From: Rhizophagus clarus
Taxonomy: Eukaryota; Glomeromycota; Glomeromycetes; Glomerales; Glomeraceae
Direction: 5' to 3'
Assembly: GCA_015698045.1 (NCBI GenBank)
Contig: BLAL01000208.1
Coordinates: 372,001 to 436,000 of the forward strand
Length of the DNA: 64,000 bases
This document shows, one piece after another, positions 1 to 13,093 of the stretch; positions within the stretch are counted from its first letter, which is position 1, and each line of letters starts with the position of its first letter. Below the pieces are notes generated by a model. The model searched no databases. It saw nothing but the letters and a program-made list of their open reading frames with translations, and was not told the origin of the DNA. The position numbers and the translations under genes are program-made.

Positions 1-1005
1 TTAAACTCCATTTAAAGTTTATTTTAAAATTATATTTTTTTAACAATTTTTTTAATATTGACATGTAGAAACATCAAGGCGTTTACTTGTCTGGTGGTAA
101 TATAAGAACAAAAAAAGCTCATTATATTTATCATAATGAGACACATTAAATGGCAGTATTTTTTATCTCTAGCATCAATAGATAAAACGTTATCACCATT
201 TTTTAATTTAGAGATTATTGATCATAATTAACTATCTATTAATGCTAGAAATATAAAAATACCACCATTCAATGCACCTCAATGAGACGAATCTAATGAG
301 CCTTTGATCATCTTTGTATGATCACTGGGTGACATTTAAACTCCATTTAAAGTTTATTCTAAAATTGTATTTTTTTAACAATTTTTTTAATATTGACATG
401 TAGAAACATCAAGGCGTTTACTTGTCTGGTGGTAATATAAAAACAAAAAAAGCTCATTATATTTATCATAATGAGACACATTAAATGGCAGTATTTTATA
501 TCTCTAGCATCAATAGATAAAAAGTTATCACCATTTTTTAATTTAGAGAGAATTGATCATAATTAACTATCTATTAATGCTAGAAATATATAAATACCAC
601 CATTCAATGCATCTCAATGAGACGAATCTAATGAGCTTTTGATCATCTTTGTATGATCACCGGGTGACATTTAAACTCCATTTAAAGTTTATTTTAAAAT
701 CATGATTTTTGAAAATTTTTTTAATAATGAAAAATAAAAGTATCAAGGCGTTTCATTGCCCATTAATCATAGAATGATGAGGCATATCTTGTTAGATTCG
801 CCATAACAAGACAAATCGAATGGTATTATTTTTATGTTTTTAGCATTAGAGGATGAAAAGTTATTCCTATTTTACTGTTTATAAATACTTGACAATAACT
901 AATTACCTATTAATGCTAGAGATACACAGATAATACCATTTAATGCATCTTGTTATGGTGATTCTAACAAGCTTTGGTTCATTGTTTAATGATCACTGGA
1001 TGCTG
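1..1005. repeat. Tandem array, three 335-bp units, each with a long palindrome
   Basis: Units start at 1, 336 and 671, each opening with TTAAACTCCATTTAAAG. Units 1 and 2 are nearly identical and unit 3 is clearly diverged. In unit 1 an imperfect palindrome pairs about 118-182 with 235-301, around an AT-rich loop of about 50 bp. The array may run off the left edge of the window. No coding potential was seen. It could be a MITE-derived satellite or a tandem structured-RNA locus. Confidence 0.9.
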
Positions 1006-1227
1006 AGAAAATGCAGTTATGCAATTCTGAAAAAAAACTGTCTGGTGATTTTTGATATCCCACTGTACACGTAATAGCATTATGATTAAAATATTAATAG
1101 TCATCATGAGTCAATTGAGTCATCTTTGTGGAAAATTTATTTCAAACCCCATGTTACGATTTCTTATTCTGACTATAATTAACAAACCTGTAAAAGGCTT
1201 CTTTACGTAATTTTAATTTTAAAGGAG

Positions 1228-1372
1228 CGTACTTTTTTTCATATTTCTTTCTCGTTTTTCTCATTTTTCTCTGACCGTTCTTTCGTTTTCTTTTCTCCCT
1301 TTTCTCTCACCTATCTTTTCTTCCTTCCCTTTTCCCTTCTTTCCACTTCCTTCAACTTTATTATACATTCCA
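1228..1372. repeat. Pyrimidine-rich tract
   Basis: About 145 bp of almost pure C/T on the plus strand (TTTCTCATTTTTCTCTGACC and similar). Comparable CT-rich tracts occur at 15.6 kb and 34.9 kb. Such tracts are common in fungal promoters, but no gene follows closely here, so no role is assigned. Confidence 0.6.
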
Positions 1373-1397
1373 ACTTAACTTTCTAAAGAAATATTAT

Positions 1398-1622
1398 TGG
1401 GCAGCATGATACTATGCATGAGTAGGAGCATAACATGCTTACCTTGTAAGCATGTGAGTACCAGATTTTGCTGGAGCCCCACAATAGGGCTGGTTGGGAA
1501 TTTTTTCGGAGCAGCATAGTACTATGCGAGAGTTGGAGCATAGTCGCTTGCTTGATAGTAAGCTCATGGGTACCGGCTTTTGCTGCAGTCTTACGATAGG
1601 ACCGTGCTATGCGTAATAATTT
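1398..1622 (+). repeat. Diverged ~110-bp direct repeat, tRNA-like fold
   Basis: Two related copies, about 1400-1495 and 1508-1610. Both run from GCAGCAT through a GCTT...AAGC hairpin to GTACC and a TGCTG block that can pair with the opening GCAGCA. This resembles a tRNA cloverleaf (acceptor stem plus anticodon-like hairpin), but no clean B box (GGTTCGANTCC) is present. A tRNA-derived SINE dimer is possible; a functional tRNA is unlikely. Confidence 0.35.
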
Positions 1623-4600
1623 TTACAGGTGGAACATAGTGCACTTCTTAGGAAGTCCCTTCATGGCAGAGCCAGTGTAATTTTTTTTATATTTGATGAA
1701 TCTATGAAAAGGATTAATTCATCATCAAGTCAAAGAATAAAATAATAATGTTATATATTTATTAATTTAAATTGATTTATGAACCTTCATATTCCACTTT
1801 TTGTTTCTGATTTATGAGTTTTTTCATATAATTTCATAATAGAACCTCTTATGGAGTTTAATAGAAGCACGTTTAATTCATGTTTAAATAGTAAATTAAA
1901 TTAAATTATATTATTGAATCAACAGTACTGTACGCCAATCTCGTTTTTTTTACATATCAGCGTTTTACTTTGTAAATTTTGCTGAACATGTCATTCACAA
2001 TAAATTCAATATCATAATTTTACAATATTTCACATTTGTAGCTTCATATATTATTGAAATTTTTTTAATATCTTTTACATTACATTTGCAGCAATTAAAA
2101 TTATCCTTCTTATATATAACAACTTCCAATTCTCTCAAATAATTTAAAAGAATTTTTTTATTTAGAAAAATTTTGTTACTAGAAGGTAAAATAGTATTTT
2201 AAGAAATATTGATAATTTAATTATATAATATATTGTCTTAAAAGTCTTGTAAGAAATAAAATGCTTCCTTCCGTGGAATATCTCATTACATAGAAGACAA
2301 ATTTTTTTTAAGTTTATCAGAATAAATAAAATTTAAATATGTCGATAATAATCTAAAATAAAAAAATTTTAATTTTTTCTATGATTTGATGACTATAAAC
2401 ATTTGTAAATCAAAACCATTTTATCAATCTTATAACCCACTATACAAGTTGAATACAAATTTGTTGTTGTTGCTGATATATATTATTATTTGATTTATTG
2501 ATGATATAGTAATATTCGTCATCATCACATATTCAGTTGCATAAACTTACACCGTAAGCTGCACATTCAGCTAGTATTCAATATTATTTTCCTTTAAAAA
2601 AAAAAAAATTAGTAGATGGTAAAATCGTCAATTATGCTGAGGAAAATTTCTATTAAATTATGAGACATTTAATCTAAAAGTGTTAGACAAATTAAAAGTT
2701 GAGTAATTCAAATTTAGTATTCATATTTCCAAGATATCTAGAATATTTCACTTTAAGCTCGATAAATAAGTGATTAAAAAAAAATTACTCATTACTAATT
2801 GTTAAAGGTGATAATGACTGTAATAAAGATTGGACGGTTATGAGATAATATGAAAATAATCGAAAGATATGAAATTATTGGGTAAAAAGGTATAGTATTG
2901 GAGAGCAATTGTCACTTTATTTTTAATTCAAATCCCCTAGATAAGTTTTTTTTTACTACAATGTGGCCGAGGTAACGAGCAAAGATGTTACTTGTGATTT
3001 TCGAAAAGAACAGACGTTGACACTATTTTTGGTTTTGTACGACTTAATAAATGGCTGTGCATTTTTTGCATGGTCATAATAAGTTTAATTATTGGTAAAA
3101 AATTGGCCACGCTCAAAATTTGCAAAACAATGTTTATCATTATATTAAATAAATTTTCATTCTTTTAGACTACAACACAAGGAGCATGTGAAAATAACCA
3201 AATATTGACTTTACAAGACACAAATCACAAACTAAGTTTGTCAGATGAAATCGGATTTCATGTGACTATATTCATATATATTGCTTATGTTCATTATATT
3301 CACATGTTCACGAGTTAATAATTAAGAAAAAGGATAAAAGAATATCCAATTATTTAACTTAGTTTGAATGTTATTACAATTCCTCTGTGTTCTCAAACTT
3401 GTTAAAGCATAAGTAACTTCAATATGATGATAAGTTTTCTAATAATATGGATCAAAATACGAGTCAGTAAGCAAAAATGTTTTTGGCTTTTTATTTATAG
3501 ATAAAGATTTATAAAATCTACGTACTGCAACGTAAAAATTAAATTGGTGGATTTTTAAAATCTTGCAATTATAGTCTGATTTATACATTTTTTCATCATT
3601 TATATGAATAAAAAAAGTTATTATTTTTTCTTTTAAACAAGAGGAATTAATGATTAATGATTGATGCTTGCATAATAATTTCAAACACATATACTACAGG
3701 TGTAATTAGTATTAAAAGTGTGTTATTATAAAAATAAATAAATAAATAAGTATTCATTGCTATTTTTCTGATGCAGTAACAAAACATTAAAAACAACTTT
3801 GACTCAGTTAAATGTTGTGTTATGTGGAATAAAAGCTAATCAGCTAAGTGACAGAGATTTGCTTTACAAGAATTAGTTTTGATAATTCTAGAATTAAACT
3901 TATCCTTGTTTTAAAAATTCTCAGATTTATTTTGCACAGTACATTAAACAAATTTATGAACAAACTAATAAGTTAATAAAATTCATGTGTTTGTATTTAT
4001 TTTACATGATGCAATGATGATTTTGTGTGGCTTACAGGCTTAGAATTTTTGGTTCAAAGCCAACTTTCATATTATTGTGGCTGTGATAAATATAATACTG
4101 ATTTACAAACAATAAAAACCCTTCATCATTTTTTTCCTCTAAAATTTTTTCCCTTTCCATCTTAAATTTAATGAATATAAAGTTTTGAAAATTTATTTAT
4201 CAATTAATAGCAATTTTTTTCTTATCCAACAAATTGAACATTTAAATAATTGTCTAAATAGTATAACCATATAATTTCTCTTTCTCATTGTGTAATCTTA
4301 AATTAATTGTTATTAAACTTTCGAAATGCAAATTTCTAGCAGGATATTTTTCATTATTGTGAAACTAGATGAAATTAGATGAGCTAATTTGAGATCCTAA
4401 TAGCTGAGAGCTGTAGAGAAACAGTGGATAATAACAAGATATCAAATGATAAGGAAAAAATGACTAGAATGTTGAAGGATGCGAACGACCAACTAGAGAG
4501 ACTAATATAACTAACATTTATTAATATTGATAATTATTTTGCTATGCCTTATACATAGTTGTATTTTTTACTACATAATAACATCTACTTTTATAGTTAT

Positions 4601-6830
4601 TGCTCTCATTACTCTGGCAAAATAGTAAATAGCAAAGTACTCCATAGAAAGAAAATTACCCTGAGTACCAACTACAAGCATAATTTTGGTTTAAATTGTA
4701 TTCAAATTTCAAATATACAGAGGCTTATGGTGAATATCTAATACATCTGATAAACATATAAATATCAGAATAACAATGCCTCCTCAAGGAGCTTCAGAAG
4801 AATGCGCTAATTTTTTAACAAATTTTATGTCATGAAGTATACCAAGATTGCAACAACATGGATTACTGCATGATGGGGATTGGAAGAAAGGTGACAGTAA
4901 GCATAGTGAAGTTGTATTATACAACATTCCTATTATGTTATGTCAAAACTTCATTACGGACCTCTCATTGAAATTTAGACTTCAAAAATTTTACTATCAG
5001 ATGATAAATTTTTGTTAACAAAAATCAATTTATTGACTTTATACGAAAAATAATATCTTTCTATAAGGTTATAAATTTATTAACATTCCTAAATATCATA
5101 AAAAGGAAAGCATGTACCAAACTCAATAAAAATATAGAATATAAAGATTATACAGATGCATTGGAATGCATCAAATTAAATTATACATAAGAGTGTATAA
5201 AATACTGGAAAATTTTCACATAATTACTCTATTTAATCATACATGACAGACTTATTATTATCTGACAAACAATTTTTTTTTTCAAATATTTTCTGAATGG
5301 TGGCAAATTTTGTGCTAACAACTAGCTAAGTAATAGCTTGTGGTATTATGAAATGAAATTCATAAAATTGATTTATTTATTAACTTGGAATACTAATCTG
5401 ATGTTAAAAAAAATACAAAAATTGGATTCAGTGGCACAATTAATGCAGATAAAATAGTTGTAAATTAAAAATAGTTGTACAAGTTCGTAGTATCAAATAT
5501 GGAGAGATTCTATGAGCGGCGACTGCTTGGAATCGCACACAAAATTTTATTCAAATTTCCCTTTCATGACGCTGCATAAACATTCTGGACACTTACACAT
5601 TGTGAGACATTTTGATGTCCTGATTGGAAGTAAGTCGATGCAAATCAATTGGATTGAATCAACTATTGAGTCAATCAATTATCAATTAGGGATATTGCAT
5701 AAAACTAATATTATTAGTCAATATCGTTTCTTTAAATATTCTCATTATACCTTCAAGTACTTTCATTGAACACTACTACTATAATACATTAGTTTTCACA
5801 AATATTTTACTATCTAAGTTAACCATTCTGACACCCCATCATCTATACATCTTTATTGATAGAATAATTTAATTATAATCATAACATATATGTATTAGCC
5901 TAAAAATATTAAATGGATGAGCATAATACAAGCTTGTATTGAAACTTACCTTGAATGCAATTACTTCATTATCAAAAAAGCATCTATGTGTAACATTATC
6001 CAAGAAGATGTATTATAAGAAATTTTTTTGCATATCCCAATATTGATAGTGATGAAGAATTTGTGATGGAAAGTTTAAATGATTTCATGGATTATACCTT
6101 TTATCATTTTCATTATCAAGTAATAATGGAATAGCATGCTTCTTTAGAAAGCAACAAAAGACTTAGAAGATTTTTTAATTATTATGATTATATACACAAA
6201 ATTTTTGACCTATTGACAAGTTATACTCATATGATTCCACTGGATAATTAGGTACCAGATGAATTACATATAATGCTCTGAATTTGGAATCGTCTAGTCT
6301 TTGGAGTTTAGTTTTACACTTCACATCACAAGTCCAAGTATGTGATCAAATTATGAAATCCATTTTATTAAGTATAAAATCATCATATAGTCTTATTTTT
6401 ATTTCAAAAAATCTTTACTTTGTTAACAAGTAATTATAGTAATTAAAAGAGGAATGTTGAATTGAGACAAGAAATTGCTTTTTTTAAAGAAAATTGGTAT
6501 ACTACTAAGTTATACAATGATCAAAGTATAGAATATAGAAGGAATCATCATATCTGACAGTTAGCAGTTAGAAAAAAATTTGAAGGAAAAATATCCTTAT
6601 GCCCAATATATCTTTAAAAAATGCAGAAAAAATACTAATGTGATCTACAAAAAGCTTCTCTGGTCATAATATAAAGTTGCAAAAAGAATAAGTAATTATT
6701 GAAAACAAAGAAGCAAAATACAATTTAATTAATAATCATTAAAATTAAGAATGCTGGCAATGGTGTCTGAGTCCTTACTTTCGTAAGATTGTTTGTTGGC
6801 TGACATCGTTCAACAGGCCTCATTTTCATA
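1623..6830. other. Gene-free AT-rich DNA
   Basis: No supported gene. Open frames here are short, AT-driven and lack recognisable motifs. A short in-frame stretch near 5,499-5,580 and another near 6,040-6,130 look mildly coding-like but are broken by stops, so at most they are old remnants. A short ATAA microsatellite lies at about 3,727-3,750. Confidence 0.6.
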
Positions 6831-6833
6831 TCA

Positions 6834-6856
6834 AAACCCTAACCTAACCCTAACCA
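6834..6856 (-). repeat. Interstitial telomere-type repeat
   Basis: The plus strand reads AACCCTAACC TAACCCTAACC, about three and a half units of CCCTAA (TTAGGG on the minus strand) with one shortened unit. TTAGGG is the telomere repeat of many fungi. The tract is short and flanked by ordinary sequence, so it is an internal trace rather than a chromosome end. Confidence 0.75.
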
Positions 6857-6913
6857 TAAGTAAATTAGCATTTATAAAAAAAAATACCTTATAAGAACTA
6901 ATTTTTTTATTAA

Positions 6914-7120
6914 AGGCAAGCACCAGAGGGTTAAGGCATTCTTCTTTTATTAAAAAAGCTAAGCACCAGAGGGTTAAGGCATTTTTTTTTTATTAAAGAA
7001 GCTAAGCACCAGAGTGTTAAGGTATTCTTTTTTTATTAAAGAAGCTAAGCACCAGAGGGTTAAAGCATTCTTTTTTATTAAAGAAGCTAAACACCAGAGG
7101 GTTAAAGCATTCTTTTTTTA
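6914..7120. repeat. ~43-45-bp minisatellite, five copies
   Basis: Five tandem copies of a unit containing GCACCAGAGGGTTAAGGCATT, a T-run and TTATTAAAGAAGCTAA. Copies differ by point changes and by the length of the T-run. It lies 60 bp from the interstitial telomere tract. No coding frame was seen. Confidence 0.85.
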
Positions 7121-10100
7121 TACTATAATCAGTGGATAAATATTCCACTTAATCTTCAAATAGAATAACAACTGAGAAAACAAATCACAAGGTATTTCTA
7201 CACAAAAGATTTACTTACTACTAAAACTTTAGTTAAAAAGGCAGGATTAAAAATAAATGGTGACAACAAAACTAATAAGTACTTAAAATTTTAAAAGAAA
7301 GTGAGAACCAAGAAATTACACTACAATACATTAATAAACCTTCGTTAAAATACTTAAATGCAATGAACAAAAAGCTAAAGTTTAAATAAATTTAACTTAT
7401 CCTATCAGAAATTTAATAGTTTGAGTAGATAAAAGAGCATAAAATTATAGCATAGTTAAAGGAATAAAAACAAAATTATTAATATTATTTAGAAAAGTAA
7501 TTATTTTTTGAAATTCTTTTAAATTATATTATATCAATAAGTTTCTTTGGTCAATGGTTAGGTATGAAAGTAGTAAAAGAGAAGAAAATGTTATATATCA
7601 TTTTAAAAGCACAACTTATAACTCATTATACAGATTAAAAGGATTTAAATATATGGTAAAAGCATAATATATTATAGATTAAAGCAATTATAATAAAATA
7701 TGATAAAAAATCTATGCAAAAAAAACCCTAATATCAATATTAAAATAAAAAATAAGTCTTGTATGCTTTTTTTTAAAAAAAAAGCATTTCTTTGATTAAC
7801 ACTATCAAACTTTGGTATTAAGCAGAAATTATTATAAATAAGTTTTATTTTTATACATTATAATGAGCTACATTATAAAAAAGTAATATGTTATTAAAAA
7901 TCTCAAAGTCTATAGGTATATGGAGAATTATAAAAAACAAGATGATTACAAAATGCAATTGTAAACACATTTGGTGGTGCTCCATCTCCAGAAATTGTAG
8001 CATAAAAACTGTTTAGTGATAAAATCAAACCACCAAAGAAAATAATCAGCTTTTAAATACTTTTATAATCATGAGCAAAATGAATTATCTATCAGTATAA
8101 GCAATTAATTCTGTCTTTTATCTTCGTTTTCCACAAAACCTTCACAGCATTAAGTTCACAAAAACTTCAACGACTTCTACAGCTTTTTCTACAAGTACTT
8201 GGGAATTCTCTACTTTAACTACTACGGCTGTAAATTATTATTATTACTTTAATAATCAAAATAGTAACTTAACAAAATATTTTTGGCATTTCTTCTTTTG
8301 CTCTATATATTTTCAATATGTCAATCACAAGTAGAATAAAATATTAATGTATAAAATAGCTCACTCAAAATCATAAGGAACATGTTAATAACTAAATTGT
8401 TACAACAATTTTACAATATTTGATTGACTATGCTATGACTCAACTTGAAGAAATTACCAAACTTAACTTTTGATAGCCATTCCAAATCCTTTTGTTTGGA
8501 CAACCTGCTAGTCTGCATATTTTGGAGGAAAGATATGCTATGTGCCTTCCTTTAAAATTAAATATAAAGTTTTTTACACTCTAACCTATTTGTAAATGAA
8601 TATTCATGCCATCCTGACCCATTGAGCCCGACCTTAATTATAAATAAGTGATTTCACTAAATTTATGCAGGAAAAATTGAGTAAACCGTCATGTTTAAAC
8701 ACAAAGATTTATGATTAAAGATTCTTGGTTTTCTCTTATAGATATATGAGATATTCTTGGATATCTTTCAACTTAAATATCCGATATAGACCCAGTAATA
8801 ATAGAATTAATTTGTTTTTAAATCATATTAATGAAGAAAACTTACTAATAAATGCTGTTATATCCGGAGCATAATAAACAGATAAAATCTACAACAATTC
8901 GTTAAATATACAATTATCAACAATAATATGAATATCCAATATGAAGGAAAAAGCAAACAGTGAGAAAAGAGACTTTACTTTGTGAATACTACAAGTTTTC
9001 AAATGAAAAAGAAACCTTTACTGGAAAATGTATTGAGTCTCAAATTTACAAAGTTTTTCCATCATTGTATACTATTGATTTATTAATTGATCAATGAATC
9101 GATTTTCAACAATGTTTTTATAGATTTGTTTATTTTCATTGTATTATTTAGAATCAGTAGAGATTCATTCATTAGACATAAGATAGTCATGATAGGTAAT
9201 TTATTTGTTACCTCAATAAGAACATTTCTCCTATTAAATATGATGATGACTGCTTATTACTACTTATTTTTCTTTATGTAAACTTTAGCAAAATAATGTC
9301 CAGATTTTATATTATTACGAACTTTATATCTATTTAATGTTTTGCCATCTTTGCATCTTGCAAATCAATAATATACATCATGATTTTTATCAATTTCAAG
9401 TTCTTAACCTGTGAACAGTTCTTTGGCATTGCACGTCAAATTAATGCTGATTTTGACTTTAATATACAATATATTATTCCTAAAATTTTCAATACAATAA
9501 ATCTTTATAATTAAAAATTAAACTTTGATGATGAAATAATGGTTAAACAAAGTAATTCATAATTCAATTTAGAGTTTCGTAATAGTTATAGATACAATAT
9601 CACTTATATATATCAATAGATTTTGAATAATGATATGATATGTAATTAAGTTATAATTTATATGAATTAGATTATAATATGTGATTATGATAAGCATAGC
9701 AGATGGTTAATGATCATTTTTTTTCTACATGAAGAAATTATTTATAAAATGAATTAATGTATCATAATATTGTTCTACATACTTTATTTATTATTTAATG
9801 GTCCATAAAAAAAATGATACCGAAAATTCTCATGATTTAACTTAGATTTATTTAAATAATGGGAAATTATCACAATTATTTGCTTAACTTATATGGGTAA
9901 CAAACGAAGAAAGGTTAGCAGTAATTCTATCTCTAAAATTATAACTGATCACTCCTCTTTATTACTTTCTATGATTATGAACTATGTAAGTTCAAGTAAT
10001 ACAAATTTACTAGTAATTTCAGGCGATCACAAACGGGTGTTTGGAATTGTTTTTGATTAAAGGTATCACCTATCTTTTTGACATGATGATTAAAATGTAC

Positions 10101-10320
10101 AATTATTATAGTACTACTTAATACTTTCGAAAACATTTTGTGTAGTCATATTTTTTGATGGCGATGCAATAGAGATATAATCTAATAAAAATAAAATGAA
10201 ATTTTACTTATGTTATTTTCTTTATAAGACGCAATATAAAATTGTTCATCGATTAACTTCAATTTTTATTTTGTATTATTTGTTTTTCTTATGTTAACAA
10301 TTATATTAAGTTCATCGGTT
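7121..10320. other. Gene-free AT-rich DNA
   Basis: Nothing could be supported here: no ORF with motifs, no strong repeat, no RNA gene. A hydrophobic 64-codon frame at 9,087-9,281 is T-rich and is judged fortuitous. Confidence 0.6.
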
Positions 10321-10324
10321 GGTT

Positions 10325-10510
10325 TACTTACAGCACGAAAGTCCCATAAGTAGTACCAACGTGGTACAATAACTGTTGCAGCATAAAACATCTTTATTCG
10401 AATATAAACCGGAAATTTGAACAATAGTAAAGTCTCATGATCATCAACTTGTCCTTTTATATATTGATTATAATGGGCAATTGCTGTTCATTTAAAAATT
10501 AAAGTTTAAA
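10325..10510 (+). promoter_or_regulatory. Upstream block shared with the 22.4-kb paralogue
   Basis: Contains GTTGCAGCATAAAACATC, AAACCGGAAATTTGAA and TGTTCATTTAAAAATTAAAG, which recur in the same order at about 21,955-22,100 upstream of the paralogous gene. The last 20-mer is identical in both. The duplication therefore included the promoter region, so part of this block may be regulatory. Confidence 0.55.
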
Positions 10511-10683
10511 AGAACGCATTGTATTGGACTATATTATTTCAAAAACTTTAATTGTTCTAAGCGGTTAAAAGAAAATAATTCATTTGTTAACCGCAGTTAA
10601 TTGAAAGATAATTAGCAAACTCCTATTTCTATTGATATTTTCTTTTCCAGTTTTAACGCCTCTTATTTCATACATAATAAGAA

Positions 10684-11013
10684 ATGAATTTTTTTATAAG
10701 AAGAAATTTCCTATTTAACATTAAAGAACGAAAAAATATTATTCAAACAACTTGCAAGATTAAAACCATATCTACAAGTTCAAATACATTCTCAAATACA
10801 TATAATAACAATCCATCTTCTTTATCTCAATCTCAACTTTTAAATAGTAATGATAAAGTTTATAGTGGCATTAACGTTTGGGGAAACATATGGATTCGTT
10901 TTGAAAACGGTTCTTATTTTTATTTAAACAAAGATGGTTCTCATTATTATCGAGGTCCTGAAGGGATATATTTTAATAATGGAGAAGGCTTTTCTATTTG
11001 CTATGAATATTAA
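10684..11013 (+). CDS. Small Tyr/Asn/Gly-rich protein, degraded paralogue
   Basis: A 109-aa frame related to the 84-aa gene at 22,446. The C-terminal 40 residues align (KDGSHYYRGPEG here, KDGSYYYQNPDGS there). The YSNxDGSYYY/NPDGS-type tail is familiar from hypothetical proteins of AM fungi and other fungi; the function is unknown. The position matching the paralogue's ATG reads ATA here, so translation would need the upstream ATG at 10,684, which lies in sequence homologous to the other gene's 5' UTR. Several conserved glycines and serines are lost. It is either a pseudogene or a copy with a new N terminus. No signal peptide is evident. Confidence 0.5.
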   Translation: MNFFIRRNFLFNIKERKNIIQTTCKIKTISTSSNTFSNTYNNNPSSLSQSQLLNSNDKVYSGINVWGNIWIRFENGSYFYLNKDGSHYYRGPEGIYFNNGEGFSICYEY

Positions 11014-12719
11014 TATGTAACGTTAATTTTTATCCTAAATTGTAGAATCATCATAAATAGTAATAGATGTTCTTGTCTTTAGTATATCTGTTATTATTAT
11101 TATCTTTTTCTTTTCTTTATTATTGTTTCTCTTGATATCTATTTATCATATTAACTATTTATTTCTGGGCAGTTATTATAAAATAAAGTTTTTTAAAAAC
11201 TTAAATATTGTTAAATAATATTACACTTTAATATGTTGCGTGTGCAATAATATCATGCACAACACCATATAATTGGGAAATATGTCGAAAGTAATGATCT
11301 TTATTTGTTGTTATTTAGAAATGCGTATATAAATTATCCTTTATAACTCGCTACATATTACAATTCATCAATGACATGTATTAAAAATTTGATTTTTTGA
11401 ACTTTGTTCATATAATCAAGAATATTATAGATCAACACTTGAAATCTTTCACGTACTGTAAGTTCCTTGAAAGTCCAATGACCTTTTTTTTGGAAATAAA
11501 TTACTAATTTAGTCCGTGTGGTAAAGGAGATTTATGAGTAGTGGCAATTATTGAGTTTTTATTAACTTCAAAATTGTTACCTACAGCTGAGGATGAGACT
11601 AGACGCACGCTTTTGACTTTCAATTATAATGCTGGTCAAATATAAAAGTTTAATTCAACGAAAAAAAAAAAAAATACTCAAAGACAAGAAGGCTCCAAGG
11701 AAGTCAGAAGAAATCAAAGACGGAGAAGAAACGAAGAAATAATATGACCGTACTGCGAAAGATTACGGTAAATTTTGACAACTTTTATTTAATTTACATT
11801 GTCATCGGAAATGTTCGGAAAATGTCCACCTGTCCAGAAGTTTTATCTCATTCATCAAATCATCTGTCTTAAATTTCTTGCGAGACATTTAAAATAACCT
11901 GATCAATTACAATAAGTACCAATCTGACTAATCGATACAATCGGCTGATAATCTTTTTTAATTTAATTTATTATTTTTTATTAGCAGTATTATACCGACT
12001 ATTTTAATTCTTAATTCTTTTTTTTTTAAATTGATCATTTTTCTTTCTAAAAAAAAAAAAATATTTTAATTGTTAAATTATTTTTTTTTTTTTTGAACAA
12101 ATTACTTCCCTTTTTAATTTTTTCAAACCGTTCATTTTATTATATATTATTATATGTTATTTTTTATAAAATATTTTTTTAAAAAAAAATCCTTTTTAGG
12201 AATAGCTCATTGCTTGGAATTTAGTAAAATGATAGGTTACTAGCATACCTTGAAGTTAATGAGTGTACCTGTACCAGTAGTGTACCAACTTGATTTTTGA
12301 TTCTGCCCTAGTCAAAATATAAAAAAATCATTAACGAATCCCGCAGTATGACCCGATCCGTCTTGTGCCATCCGAATTCCCTGTTTAGTTAGTAAAAATA
12401 TAAGTAATTAGAATTTATTAAATAATATAAAAAACGACAAATTACTGTAGTACGACACCTGATCCATTCCGAAACATAAAAATAAAATCGTTTAATCAGT
12501 ACTTTGCTGAAACAGCGACTTTGATTACACTACTATGTGACTATAATGTGACTATGGTCTGCTAGTAGCAATTTTTTCGTTTTGACTGTCTAGTTTTTAT
12601 ATAACTACTTTGTGTTGGCTATGTGAAAGTAATATGTATTAAACCTTAATTTAATTTTTTTTTAATTTTAAAAAGTATGAAATTTTTTTTGGAAGAAAAA
12701 AAAAATTTTAATGACAATT

Positions 12720-12752
<33 letters not shown>

Positions 12753-13093
12753 GTTAAAGACCAACTCGATGAATTACAAATCGTAGAAAAATTAGAATAT
12801 AATCTATGAAAATGAAACTATTAACTACATCATGTAAAAACTAAACCCCTGCCAGCAGCGGACGTCAGCCTGTGTTGTTAAATTATACAAGCTATGACCG
12901 AGTATAAGGTACACAACCTAGAATGTAGATTGCCGAATTATCCTTTCCGGCGGATGCCAGCTTCACGTGAATTCTGTTAGGTGAAGAATGTTAGACTCTA
13001 TTTTCAAGTTGTAAAAATTTAGGTATTATGTTTAGAAAAAAACAAAGAAGAAAAAAGAGAAATGGTAAAAATAAAATATATAACAATGACGAT
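11014..13093. other. Intergenic, no gene seen
   Basis: AT-rich with long homopolymers (A runs near 11,660 and 12,050; T runs near 12,080). A stretch near 12,200-12,300 has an A-box-like TAGCTCATTGCTTGG and may be a worn tRNA-derived repeat. From about 12,830 base composition becomes more GC-rich toward the minus-strand gene that ends at 13,094. Confidence 0.5.
12723..12752. repeat. (TTTA)n microsatellite
   Basis: About seven perfect copies of the tetramer ATTT/TTTA in a row. Simple sequence repeat with no evident role. Confidence 0.9.

Noticed and set aside
1-1005. CRISPR-like array
   Set aside because: Units are contiguous 335-bp tandems without unique spacers, and the window is eukaryotic.
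2881-2940. Possible tRNA (TTCAAATCCCC near 2,928)
   Set aside because: No pairing acceptor, D or anticodon arms could be drawn upstream.
9087-9281. Hydrophobic 64-codon ORF
   Set aside because: Isolated T-rich frame, no homologous copy and no promoter-like context.
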